The notes beneath the pieces are model-generated. The model worked only from the letters and a program-made list of their open reading frames with translations, was not told where the DNA came from and searched no databases. 22,117 bases of DNA. Source: JBKQHQ01 sp052148715. GTDB taxonomy: Bacteria > Pseudomonadota > Alphaproteobacteria > Rhizobiales > Xanthobacteraceae. Location: positions 1 to 22,117 of the forward strand of contig JBKQHQ010000013.1 of assembly GCA_052148715.1 (NCBI GenBank), read 5' to 3'. Positions 14,560-21,636 of this stretch are shown piece after piece (positions within the stretch are counted from its first letter, which is position 1; each line of letters opens with the position of its first letter). The translations under genes were made by a program, and so were the position numbers.

Positions 14560-14772
14560 TTATCGCCACTGCTCGTTATTATAAGAAGATCGGTGACCGG
14601 TGTAGTGGCTGAAATGTCCACCCGGATACGGGTTTGACGTGCGATCCGGGCCTGTATCCGTCGGAAAGCCGCCGTTGAGATCAACAGCCGTCTGAGCTTG
14701 CGCAGCCACCACCGAGGAAGCAACGCTAAGCAGCGCCGCGACGATGATCGCGAGCTTGTTCTTGGTCAACAT
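14560..14772 (-). CDS. Small exported protein, tandem paralogue A
   Basis: Start at ATG 14772: AGGAG sits seven bases upstream, whereas the ATG two codons earlier lies directly against it. The 70-residue product has a signal peptide (MLTKNKLAIIVAALLSVASS, ending VAAQAQ) nearly identical to that of the gene at 15187-15408. The mature part of about 43 residues is Gly/Ser/Asn-rich and polar, with an SNPYPGGHF motif. The family resembles the short MLTKxKxA-type exported proteins frequent in Bradyrhizobium; function unknown. Signal, ribosome-binding site and leader are duplicated, while the C-termini have diverged. Confidence 0.72.
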   Translation of the reverse strand: MLTKNKLAIIVAALLSVASSVVAAQAQTAVDLNGGFPTDTGPDRTSNPYPGGHFSHYTGHRSSYNNEQWR

Positions 14773-14876
14773 GGTCATTCTCCTGTGTTTGGTCCCCGCG
14801 GTGGTGCGCCGCGGTTGTGGGCCAAACATAGGAAGTTCAGCGATTATTTAATCGCGAGATTCCGAAAAGGACCTTT
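14711..14876 (-). repeat. Duplicated promoter/leader/signal segment, copy A
   Basis: This stretch covers the signal-peptide codons and about 105 bases upstream of paralogue A, and is closely matched by 15347-15510. It includes the ribosome-binding site, the leader hairpin and a conserved TAAATAAT-containing block that may be the promoter (minus strand). Confidence 0.7.
14787..14827 (-). promoter_or_regulatory. Conserved leader hairpin, copy A
   Basis: In the minus-strand transcript GUUUGG pairs with CCAAAC as an outer stem, with an inner CCGCGG/CCGCGG stem. The hairpin ends about 3 bases before the AGGAG ribosome-binding site. The equivalent hairpin is kept in copy B (15421-15461) despite changed loop bases. 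Confidence 0.55.
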
Positions 14877-15186
14877 TCCCATTGTGCAATAATTGATGGT
14901 AAATTCATGAAGCTTTCGGGTACGGCGCCGCGCTGCGGATCTCGATTACGCCACAATGCGCCCTGAAATTGAGCCCGCCACCGGCCCACATGGCTGAAGG
15001 CCGGTGACGGGCGCGCCCGCGCAGGAGGTGCCCACGGGACTTTCGGGAGCGCGCACCGGGCTAACGGCGAGCCCAGAACACGCGTCCAAGGCCGCCACAC
15101 GCCGACGTGCCCGTGTGTCCTATTTCAGCTTCGGTCTCCACCATTAACGTTAGCCGCGAAGGCCGACCGCCGTGCTCCGGCCGGAT
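14877..15186. other. Spacer between the tandem paralogues
   Basis: No gene is supported here. A perfect 8-bp hairpin is visible, CACCGGCC (14979-14986) with GGCCGGTG (14999-15006), without a U-tract. It could be a 3' structure for paralogue B. Confidence 0.4.
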
Positions 15187-15408
15187 TTACCGCCCCTGCC
15201 CGTGATTCTCAAAAGACCGAGAGTCGTCATGGGCGGCGACGCCGGAATATCCGAACGGATACGGATTTGTCGGCAGCCCAACCACCCGATTGTCGGGCGC
15301 AGTCGTCGGATACGGATCGGCAACGTTCTGTGCCTGGGCGGCCATTACCGAGGAAGCAACGCCGAGCAGCGCCGCGACGATGATCGCTAGCTTGTTCTTG
15401 GTCAACAT
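15187..15408 (-). CDS. Small exported protein, tandem paralogue B
   Basis: Start at ATG 15408 with AGGAG seven bases upstream, as in paralogue A. The 73-residue product begins MLTKNKLAIIVAALLGVASS and has the same AAQAQ cleavage region. The mature part is different: proline/aspartate-rich with a TNPYPFGYSG motif and a polar HDDSRSFENHGQGR tail. Only the NPYP element is shared with A. It is exported, function unknown. The pair arose by tandem duplication of a gene with its promoter. Confidence 0.72.
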   Translation of the reverse strand: MLTKNKLAIIVAALLGVASSVMAAQAQNVADPYPTTAPDNRVVGLPTNPYPFGYSGVAAHDDSRSFENHGQGR

Positions 15409-15510
15409 GGTCATTCTCCTGTTTGATCGCCGCGACGGTGCACCGCGGTCGTGGGCCAAACATAGGAAGCTCAATGATTATTTAACTGCGAAATTTACAA
15501 AAGGACCTTT
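15347..15510 (-). repeat. Duplicated promoter/leader/signal segment, copy B
   Basis: Counterpart of 14711-14876, offset by 634-636 bases; copy B lacks two bases next to the ribosome-binding site. Conservation ends abruptly after an AAAAGGACCTTT block shared by both copies. Confidence 0.7.
15421..15461 (-). promoter_or_regulatory. Conserved leader hairpin, copy B
   Basis: GUUUG pairs with CAAAC and CCGCG with CGCGG in the transcript, directly upstream of AGGAG. The loop differs from copy A but both stems are preserved. Confidence 0.55.
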
Positions 15511-15628
15511 GCTCGATCTTAAATAATCGACGCCGTCCGCCGGGGCCCTTTACGACACAGGCGTGACAGCTCGTCCACAAATCGATGACAAGACCGGATA
15601 GGGCGTTTCTGAGCAAAAACGATGTCGA

Positions 15629-16672
15629 TTATTTGTCACGGATGCTTGGCGCGGGCGCGCGCATGCCGTCGAGGAGAGCTTTGTGAAAAACTTCGGGTGC
15701 CTGGATCTGCGGCGCATGGCCAAGATCGGGGAACTCGACCAGATGTGCGTGCGGGATAAGCGCCGCCGCCGCCTTTCCAAGAACCGGATAGTTGCCCAAT
15801 GTCGGCCGCACGGAGGGCGGCGCGAGATTTTTTCCGATTGCCGTCGTATCCTTGTCGCCGATCATCAGCAACACCGGCATGGTCAGCCGGTTGAGCTCGT
15901 AGAAGACAGGCTGTGTGTAGATCATGTCGTAGAGAAGCGCCGAATTCCAGGCGACGATGTCGCGTCCCGGACCGCGATACATCCCAGCCAGCATCTGCAC
16001 CCAGCGCTCATAGCCCGGCTCCCATGTCCCCCCATAATAGGTCGTGCGTTCGTAGGCGCGGATGCCGTCGGCGGTCGTTTTCAGTTCCTGTTGGTACCAT
16101 GCATCCACGCTCTGCCACGGTACGCCCTTGGTTTTCCAGTCCTCGAGCCCGATCGGATCGACAAGCACGAGCTGATCAACACCGTCGGGGTAGACGAGCC
16201 CATAGCGGATCGCGAGCATGCCGCCCGTCGAGTGCCCGATCAAGATCGCTCGGTCTATTCCAATTGAGGCCAAGAGCGCATGCGTGTTCGCCGCCAGCTG
16301 ATGGAAACTGAATTGGTAATGCGCGGGCTTGGTCGATTTGCAGAATCCGATCTGGTCGGGCGCGATCACGCGATAGCCGGCTTGGCTCAATACCGCGATG
16401 GTGCCTTGCCACGTAGCCGCGCAAAAGTTCTTCCCGTGCATCAGCACAACGGCGCGTCCATTCGGCTGCTCCGGTTTCACATCCATATACGCCATGTCCA
16501 GGGCCTCACCCTGTGACGTGAACCGAAAATGCAACACAGGCGAGGGATAATCAAATCCCTGCAACTCGGGCCCATAGGCGGGACCATCGTCGGCGGATGC
16601 CGCGCCGGACGGCGAAACTAGAAACAGCGCCAAAGCTACGCGAAGCGCCGACAAGAGTTCAGAGAAGCGCAT
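15629..16672 (-). CDS. Exported alpha/beta-fold hydrolase
   Basis: I choose ATG 16672 (GAAGG eight bases upstream), which gives a clean signal peptide (MRFSELLSALRVALALFLVS, cleavage near AASA-D); ATG 16693 is an alternative. The 347-residue protein carries the oxyanion-hole motif LMHGKNF (about 77-83), the nucleophile elbow GHSTGG with Ser148, an acid in the GDKD segment (Asp273 or Asp275) and the catalytic His319 in DLGHAPQ. The cap region (about 180-250) is rich in Trp and Tyr. It is a periplasmic or secreted esterase, epoxide hydrolase-like or C-C hydrolase-like enzyme; the subclass cannot be set by eye. It appears to stand alone on its strand. Confidence 0.9.
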   Translation of the reverse strand: MRFSELLSALRVALALFLVSPSGAASADDGPAYGPELQGFDYPSPVLHFRFTSQGEALDMAYMDVKPEQPNGRAVVLMHGKNFCAATWQGTIAVLSQAGYRVIAPDQIGFCKSTKPAHYQFSFHQLAANTHALLASIGIDRAILIGHSTGGMLAIRYGLVYPDGVDQLVLVDPIGLEDWKTKGVPWQSVDAWYQQELKTTADGIRAYERTTYYGGTWEPGYERWVQMLAGMYRGPGRDIVAWNSALLYDMIYTQPVFYELNRLTMPVLLMIGDKDTTAIGKNLAPPSVRPTLGNYPVLGKAAAALIPHAHLVEFPDLGHAPQIQAPEVFHKALLDGMRAPAPSIRDK

Positions 16673-16814
16673 CGTTCGACCTTCGGCGATCATAGGCTCC
16701 GGCCCGGCAGCTCTACCACCTTTACGCTGACTACCCCGAAATTTACGACCTTTTTGCGCGCTCGGCCCGGTCCCCAGCGCTATAGATGCGCTTTGTCGGT
16801 AGCGGGAGGCGAAA

Positions 16815-16973
16815 ATGGAAGTCGAGCCAACATTTTTGCTCCAACATTTTTCGCTGTTCGGGTTCGAGTTCCAATACTGGCTAGGTTTGGTGGTCGCCCT
16901 TTTCGTTTTCTATGCCATCTATCTATGGGGTACGCGTTCCAAGAGCACTTGGAACGCCGATCAGCGGACGTAA
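16815..16973 (+). CDS. 52-residue single-pass membrane protein
   Basis: ATG 16815 has GGGAGG (16804-16809) five bases upstream. The product starts MEVEPTFLLQHFSLFGFEFQ, continues with a strong membrane helix (about 21-38, YWLGLVVALFVFYAIYLW) and ends in a polar GTRSKSTWNADQRT tail at TAA 16971-16973. The strong ribosome-binding site, membrane helix and clean polar ends make it a convincing microprotein. No family recognised. It is followed after 249 bases by the DUF3108 gene on the same strand. Confidence 0.65.
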   Translation: MEVEPTFLLQHFSLFGFEFQYWLGLVVALFVFYAIYLWGTRSKSTWNADQRT

Positions 16974-17222
16974 ACGCGCACTACCTCTTGCCGCCGGTCA
17001 TATTCCTCAAACCGAGCATTTTTTGTGCATCTCTGCCGGCGCCTGTGGGCTCACCGTGCCGATCGATTGAACCCATTGCGGTTCGCCGCCAAAAATGCGC
17101 TGATGCGGCCGTGCGATTGGCCGAAGCGACCTCGCAACGCGGCTCGTGCCTGCCCTTCGCGGCGCGCCTCACAGCCCGGCTGGCGGCCGCGTTCACGAGT
17201 GCGGAAGATAAGGACCTCATTT

Positions 17223-18062
17223 GTGATCTCATTCCGCTTCACGCTTCGCGCCATCGTGGCAGTTGTGTCGGTCTGCGGCGTTGTCGGTCTAGCGCACGCG
17301 CAGGGCAAGCTCGATGCCCGTTACACTGCGAGCTTGTGGGGCCTGACCATCGGCTCGGGGTCGTGGCAGGTCACGGTGGACGAGGATCGCTACGCAATCG
17401 GCGCCAACGGCGGCACCTCCGGTGTCTTGCGGCTGTTCGCCAACGGGACCGGCAACGGCGCAGTGTCGGGAACCGTCAGCGGCGGCCACCTCGTCGCGGC
17501 GGGCTATGCGATGGCCATCACCAACGACGGTAGCATCGACCAGATCGACATGGTGTTTGCTGCGAGCAAGGTGAAGCAGGTGACCCCACCCCCGATACCG
17601 AGCCCCGATCGGGTGCCGCTGACCGACGCTCATTATCATGGGGTCACCGATCCACTGACCGGATCGCTGGTCCGCGTTGGTGGAACGGAGGATCCGGTGA
17701 GCCCGAAAGCCTGCCAGGGCGCGACCGCAATTTTCACCGGCCGCATACGCTTTGACGTACGGCGGGAGTTCAAACGGATGGAACACGTTCAGGCGAACGA
17801 AGGCTACCAGGGACCGGTCGTCGTCTGCGGGATGTATTTCACGCCCATTGCGGGCTACAATCCAGGACGGGCTTCGATCAAATACCTCACGCAAGTCAAG
17901 GACATGGAAGTCTGGTTGGCGCCGATCGCCAATACGCGCATATTGGCGCCTTTCCGCGTCTCGATCCCGACGCCGTTCGGCCTCGGCGTACTGCAGGCGA
18001 CGGAGTTCGTGTCGGTTGCGACACCGGGAAGGTCAACGGCCGCTAACGCCAAAGCCCCGTAA
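17223..18062 (+). CDS. DUF3108 domain-containing exported protein
   Basis: The start is GTG 17223, with AAGGA (17210-17214) eight bases upstream. It gives a signal peptide (residues 1 to about 26, ISFRFTLRAIVAVVSVCGVV then AHAQ) and a 279-residue precursor. The mature protein is beta-rich and matches DUF3108: LDARYTASLWGLTIGSGSWQ near the N-terminus, DPLTGSLVRVGG and two conserved cysteines (SPKACQG, VVVCGMYFTPIAGY) in the middle, and a LAPIANTRILAPFRVSIPTP segment before the end. Members are periplasmic, probably envelope-associated, and of unknown biochemical role. Longer in-frame readings upstream (from 17025) lack coding character. Confidence 0.88.
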   Translation: MISFRFTLRAIVAVVSVCGVVGLAHAQGKLDARYTASLWGLTIGSGSWQVTVDEDRYAIGANGGTSGVLRLFANGTGNGAVSGTVSGGHLVAAGYAMAITNDGSIDQIDMVFAASKVKQVTPPPIPSPDRVPLTDAHYHGVTDPLTGSLVRVGGTEDPVSPKACQGATAIFTGRIRFDVRREFKRMEHVQANEGYQGPVVVCGMYFTPIAGYNPGRASIKYLTQVKDMEVWLAPIANTRILAPFRVSIPTPFGLGVLQATEFVSVATPGRSTAANAKAP

Positions 18063-18104
18063 TCTTCAAGCCCAGGAAGCAAGTCGGGTCGGCGCATTGG
18101 TCGC

Positions 18105-18524
18105 TCAGGCCGAGTGGGAGGTCAACGGCTCCAAATACGCCACCGCCGCGGCGACGAGCAAAAGGCCGAGCCCGACGAGGGCGGCGCTGATCGGCAAATC
18201 GAGCGCCCACGAAAAGGCTCTCTGAGCTCCGACCCAATCGAGAACGGGTTCAGAAATCGCAAGCGCCCGCAATCCGGCTCGCAGCTCGAGTTTCGTCCAA
18301 ACCCCGTCGTGAAGCCACAGGAAGCCCTGGAAGGCAACGACGATCCCGCCGCACAAGGCCACACACAAGCCGGCGAAATTAAGCAGATTGTAGATCCCGG
18401 TTGCGATGTAGATTTGCAATCTCTTGGCGGCCGAGACCGAACGCCGTCTGTTGCGGCTCTTCGGGTGACCTAAAAGATCGGTCCGTTGTCGCTCGACTGT
18501 TTCGAAAGCGCGCGCATCGGCCAT
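18105..18524 (-). CDS. Membrane protein of unknown function
   Basis: From ATG 18524 the product has 139 residues: a basic, Arg-rich cytoplasmic N-terminus (1-35), a long hydrophobic stretch (about 36-70, LQIYIATGIYNLLNFAGLCV onward), a loop with two Trp residues, and a second membrane helix (about 109-131, LDLPISAALVGLGLLLVAAA). The frame is open to 18659, but the added residues are unconvincing; the ribosome-binding site (GGGG seven bases upstream) is weak, so the start is uncertain. I recognise no family. It converges on the DUF3108 gene with a 42-base gap. Confidence 0.62.
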   Translation of the reverse strand: MADARAFETVERQRTDLLGHPKSRNRRRSVSAAKRLQIYIATGIYNLLNFAGLCVALCGGIVVAFQGFLWLHDGVWTKLELRAGLRALAISEPVLDWVGAQRAFSWALDLPISAALVGLGLLLVAAAVAYLEPLTSHSA

Positions 18525-18739
18525 GGTAAACCCCGAGCCGGAATTGTCGGCGGCGCCGGTGAGTTCATCGCCGCGGACGCGGAAGGGTCGCAAGTTCGAT
18601 ACGATTAGAAGGTAATATTTTGCCGATTCGCGCCAGCGCGGACTTTGCAATATCCCCAATGGGGTGAGATGACAGGCGCCTACTGCAGACCAGCTAAGTC
18701 ACTGGGGACGCTGCCGAATCATCTACGGCGGTTGCGCCT

Positions 18740-18754
18740 TGGGCACGTTGCCCA
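18740..18754. promoter_or_regulatory. Inverted repeat upstream of the lipoprotein gene
   Basis: TGGGCA-CGT-TGCCCA is a perfect 6-bp inverted repeat with 3-base spacer, in the promoter region between divergent genes. It could be an operator; there is no independent support. Confidence 0.3.
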
Positions 18755-18841
18755 TATGATTCCCAGGCAAGCGGCGCCGCAATGTCAATGAACGCCCTGG
18801 CCGGACACATCCAGCGGGGCCGGAAACCGCACGGAAAGCTC

Positions 18842-19360
18842 ATGGGTCGAAGCGCCGCACTGGTCGCCGCCGCCCTCATGCTTGCGGCCTGCACGTCCCT
18901 CGCGGATCTCGATATGTCCAAGGCGTTGTTCCATGCAGTGGATCAGCGGACCATCGATTTGCAGTTGGAATCGGAGCCGGCGGGGGCCGAGGCCAAGACG
19001 TCGCTCGGACCGAGCTGCCGCACCCCGTGCACGCTGCCGATCTTGCCTGGGCCCAACTTTACGGTGACATTCACGCTCGACGGATACCAGCCGCAAACCC
19101 TCTCCGTTGAAGTCATCCGCGCCAACGCCCGTCCCGATTGGGACGGGAACTCCCGCACCGACCACCAGCTCGCGCCCAATCCTGCCCATGTCGACCTCGT
19201 GGCTATTCCACCCCCCGAGCCGCCGAAGCCCCCGCCCGCCAAGAAGAAACCGCGCGTCACCGCGAAGCCCGTGACCGCGGCGCCTTCCAACAAGGATCAA
19301 ACGTCCTCGGCAGGCTTCCCGCCTGCCTCCTCCGCGTCATTTGCGCCGCCGCCGCGCTGA
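18842..19360 (+). CDS. PEGA-like lipoprotein with proline/lysine-rich tail
   Basis: From ATG 18842 (GGAAAG just upstream) the protein begins MGRSAALVAAALMLAACTSL, a compact lipoprotein signal with lipobox LAAC (Cys17). ATG 18782 and 18788 are in-frame alternatives that would make an unusually long n-region. After the lipobox comes a domain of about 75 residues resembling PEGA: LQLESEPAGAEAKT, then TPCTLPILPG and VTFTLDGYQPQTLSV, the S-x-PxGAxV...TP...GY pattern of surface or cell-wall-associated repeats. The C-terminal third is a Pro/Lys/Ala-rich linker (PPPEPPKPPPAKKKPR), probably reaching into the periplasm. It is a lipid-anchored envelope protein; precise role unknown. Confidence 0.75.
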   Translation: MGRSAALVAAALMLAACTSLADLDMSKALFHAVDQRTIDLQLESEPAGAEAKTSLGPSCRTPCTLPILPGPNFTVTFTLDGYQPQTLSVEVIRANARPDWDGNSRTDHQLAPNPAHVDLVAIPPPEPPKPPPAKKKPRVTAKPVTAAPSNKDQTSSAGFPPASSASFAPPPR

Positions 19361-19540
19361 TTGGGATCAACCTGGTCGACCGCACTGTCGCTCTTCGCGG
19401 CGCGAGGCACATTGCTCCGCGAACGCCGATGGATATTGTCCTGATTTATTTTTCGGCCGCTCTGTCGGGTAGCGCGCTTACGTCAACAATGCGAATCGGT
19501 TTTCGTCCCGCTGAAATGCGCCATAAGCCGGGGTCGCCCC

Positions 19541-19690
19541 ATGACGAGCGTGAAGCCACCAAACTGCCCGAAGTGCCGGAAACCCATGACGTTGGCGTAC
19601 CTGATCCCAAGGGCGGCAGCCCAGCCGGAGCTACAGAGCTTCGAGTGCCGCGCTTGCCGCGAGAGGCGCACCGAAGCGGTAGAGCAATAG
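19541..19690 (+). CDS. 49-residue zinc-ribbon microprotein
   Basis: ATG 19541 to TAG 19688-19690 encodes MTSVKPPNCPKCRKPMTLAY followed by about 15 residues and FECRACRERRTEAVEQ. Two CxxC knuckles (Cys9/12 and Cys36/39), with a C-P-K-C-x-x-P-M start, form a complete four-cysteine zinc ribbon of the kind found in many short Hyphomicrobiales proteins. The ribosome-binding site is weak (GGGG about nine bases upstream), but the motif is too regular to be chance. Probably a small cytoplasmic zinc protein; function unknown. Confidence 0.7.
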   Translation: MTSVKPPNCPKCRKPMTLAYLIPRAAAQPELQSFECRACRERRTEAVEQ

Positions 19691-19729
19691 GCCGCCCACT
19701 CGCCGCCGGCGTCTTCTTGGCAGTGGACA

Positions 19730-20560
19730 TCAGAGCGTCCTCCCCAGGCGAAAACCGAGATCGTTCCTCCGGCTGAAGGCGGCGTGCTCGTCACGGTTAG
19801 CGGCGCGCAGGTCCCACGCAAAGAAGAACCAGGAACCGCCGCGCACGACCCGATGGCTGCAGTCTCCGGATAGCCAAGCGGAACCATCGGTGGGCGCCCC
19901 GGCATAGCTGTCGTGATAGCAATCCTCCACCCATTCATAGACGTTGCCATGCACCTGATAGAGGCCCCACGGATTCCGCTTGAACGAATCCACTGGAAGC
20001 GTCCTCTGCCGATACTCGCCCTTCGCACCACCACCATATGTGATGGTGCCTTCATAGTTGGCCTGGCCGGTCGAGATTGAAACGCCCCACCAGAACGGCG
20101 TCTCGGTCCCCGCCCGCGCCGCATATTCCCGTTCCGCTTCGCTCAACAAACGGTACGTCTTGCCGGTCTTACGGGAAAGCCAAGTCACGTAAGCCTTGGC
20201 GTCATCCCACGATACGTTGATCACCGGCTGCCGGCCACGGCCCCAGCCTTCGTCCTTGGGCTCGTAACCTTTGCAGCCGCCATCGGCCGTGCAGACGTCC
20301 CATTCTTCGAAGGTCACGGCAAACCGGCCGACAGCAAACGGCTTCGACAGCGTCACCTGATGCTGCGGGCCTTCGTCTTCGTCGCGATGCTCCTCGCTCG
20401 ACGGCGACCCCATCATGAACGAGCCCGCCGGCACTACCACCATCTCGGGACACTTGGCGCAGTCCTTGAAAACGTCCCCAGGCTTCACCGTCTGGGCGAA
20501 GGTGGACGAACTCCAAAACCCTATTACAACCGCGCAAGTGAAAGCCGCCAAACGGCACAT
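19730..20560 (-). CDS. Exported SUMF1/formylglycine-generating-enzyme-like domain protein
   Basis: This 276-residue protein has a signal peptide (to about Ala22) and a full FGE-sulfatase fold: VVVPAGSFMMGSP (41-53), GRFAVTFEEWDVC (78-90), PVINVSWDDAKAYVTWLSR (112-130), RLLSEAEREYAARAG (137-151), the WGLYQVHGNVYEWVEDC motif (198-214), RVVRGGSWFF (237-246) and RRNDLGFRL (264-272). The copper-binding cysteine pair of true formylglycine-generating enzymes, expected in the segment before the final GFR, is absent; the segment reads HAAFSRRNDLGFR. So it is unlikely to make formylglycine and belongs with the PvdO/EgtB-like or non-catalytic members of the superfamily. Several other cysteines (34, 37, 90, 96, 214, 234) may form disulfides. 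Periplasmic; substrate unknown. Confidence 0.88.
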   Translation of the reverse strand: MCRLAAFTCAVVIGFWSSSTFAQTVKPGDVFKDCAKCPEMVVVPAGSFMMGSPSSEEHRDEDEGPQHQVTLSKPFAVGRFAVTFEEWDVCTADGGCKGYEPKDEGWGRGRQPVINVSWDDAKAYVTWLSRKTGKTYRLLSEAEREYAARAGTETPFWWGVSISTGQANYEGTITYGGGAKGEYRQRTLPVDSFKRNPWGLYQVHGNVYEWVEDCYHDSYAGAPTDGSAWLSGDCSHRVVRGGSWFFFAWDLRAANRDEHAAFSRRNDLGFRLGRTL

Positions 20561-20767
20561 CGTACGCCCCCGAGCCCAAACTTTTTCGGCTCGCGCATGT
20601 TGGCACAGCGTCCGACGGGCTGGAAGCGGCGCTCCGCACGAAGGCGCAAATGTGGTCTGCGCTCACCTGCTCTCGGTACTATTGAACGTACACGACTTCC
20701 GCCCGGCCGGCTCACGGTGCGTTCAAATCAGCACGGCCCGCAACGAGCCGCCCATGACTTGGTTGCC

Positions 20768-21127
20768 CTACTCGTGCGGCACGATGGTGTAGGGCGTCGT
20801 ATACGGCTCGACCCGCAGCGAGGAATGGGCGATCAGCCCTATCTTGGCGGTCGGCGCCTGCTGTAATTCGCCGTTGGCGCCGCGGTGCACGTTGTATTGC
20901 CACACCGTCATATCGCCCTTCTGGGCCAGGGCATGCGCGATCGCACCCGCATCATTGCCGCCGAGCGCTTTCAGCTCGTCGGGAGTCAATCCGATCACGA
21001 TCTCATCCTTGACCGTGATGATCTTGAATAGATTCATCCTTTGCTCCTGCGCCCATGCACCTTGTGCGGCGGTCACCAGCAAGACCGCGAGACTGCCGCA
21101 GCAAACGATATCGCGCCGTTGAAACAT
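20768..21127 (-). CDS. Small exported conserved hypothetical protein
   Basis: ATG 21127 (AGGGG seven bases upstream) gives a 119-residue precursor with a signal peptide of about 26 residues (ending AAQGAWA). The mature part begins EQRMNLFKIITVKDEIVIGL and contains ELKALGGNDAGAIAHALAQK and an EPYTTPYTIVPHE ending. The pattern is well-formed and, from memory, recurs in Bradyrhizobium hypothetical proteins. It has no cysteine outside the signal. Periplasmic; function unknown. A perfect TGTGA-N6-TCACA site lies about 59 bases upstream of the start codon. Confidence 0.78.
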   Translation of the reverse strand: MFQRRDIVCCGSLAVLLVTAAQGAWAQEQRMNLFKIITVKDEIVIGLTPDELKALGGNDAGAIAHALAQKGDMTVWQYNVHRGANGELQQAPTAKIGLIAHSSLRVEPYTTPYTIVPHE

Positions 21128-21636
21128 GCCCTGTGCCCCTTCGTGATCGATAGCCGCACGATACAGGTGGGCTACCTGGTTCGCCTGTGACCTGCTTCAC
21201 ATCGGAGGAGCGGCGAAAACCCGAGCAACCGGAAAGGTCCCGCGAGCACGAATGCCGGTGAAGGTCACGGCTGAAAGGCTTACTGCGAGCAATTTCGCCC
21301 GCTTTCGCGACGACCCCGCGACGGCGAACACATCTTCGGAGACCGGTTGGCAAGCTCCATGGGCTGCGCGTCGCGTGCGCCAGGGGCGAAACGCGAACGT
21401 GCGCCCCTCTTGAGCTTGAATTAATCGAGCGACGACAATTCGAGCGGTAGTTTGGCATTTTGCCCCGGATTGCGGCGCGCCTCACCAATGGCTTGCCGGG
21501 ATCATCGTCGACGTCGGAAGAAGCAAAGCGACCAGCGGAATTCGCGCCGCTGTTGCTCCATCACAACAGTACGTCGCCTTGATATCGTATATGGTGATTC
21601 CAGCATCTGTTCTGTCGAGGGTTGAGGGGTTGTGTC
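21128..21636. other. Intergenic region between divergent genes
   Basis: These 509 bases contain no supported gene. They must hold the promoters of the small exported protein (minus) and of the outer-membrane barrel gene (plus). The visible sites are the CRP-type palindrome at 21186-21201 and, at the far end, the GAGGGG ribosome-binding site of the barrel gene (21624-21629). Confidence 0.5.
21186..21201. promoter_or_regulatory. CRP/FNR-type palindrome TGTGA-N6-TCACA
   Basis: TGTGACCTGCTTCACA is an exact match to the classical CRP half-site arrangement. Its centre is about 66 bases upstream of the minus-strand ATG at 21127, an activator-like position. Alphaproteobacterial CRP relatives do not always use this consensus, so binding is a hypothesis. 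Confidence 0.4.

Noticed and set aside
16981..17232. Minus-strand 83-codon frame between the 52-residue protein and DUF3108
   Set aside because: No ribosome-binding site, no recognisable motif, and it crosses the ribosome-binding site and start of the DUF3108 gene.
21003..21488. Minus-strand frame upstream of the small exported protein
   Set aside because: Crosses the signal-peptide region of the real gene in another frame and has no coding features.
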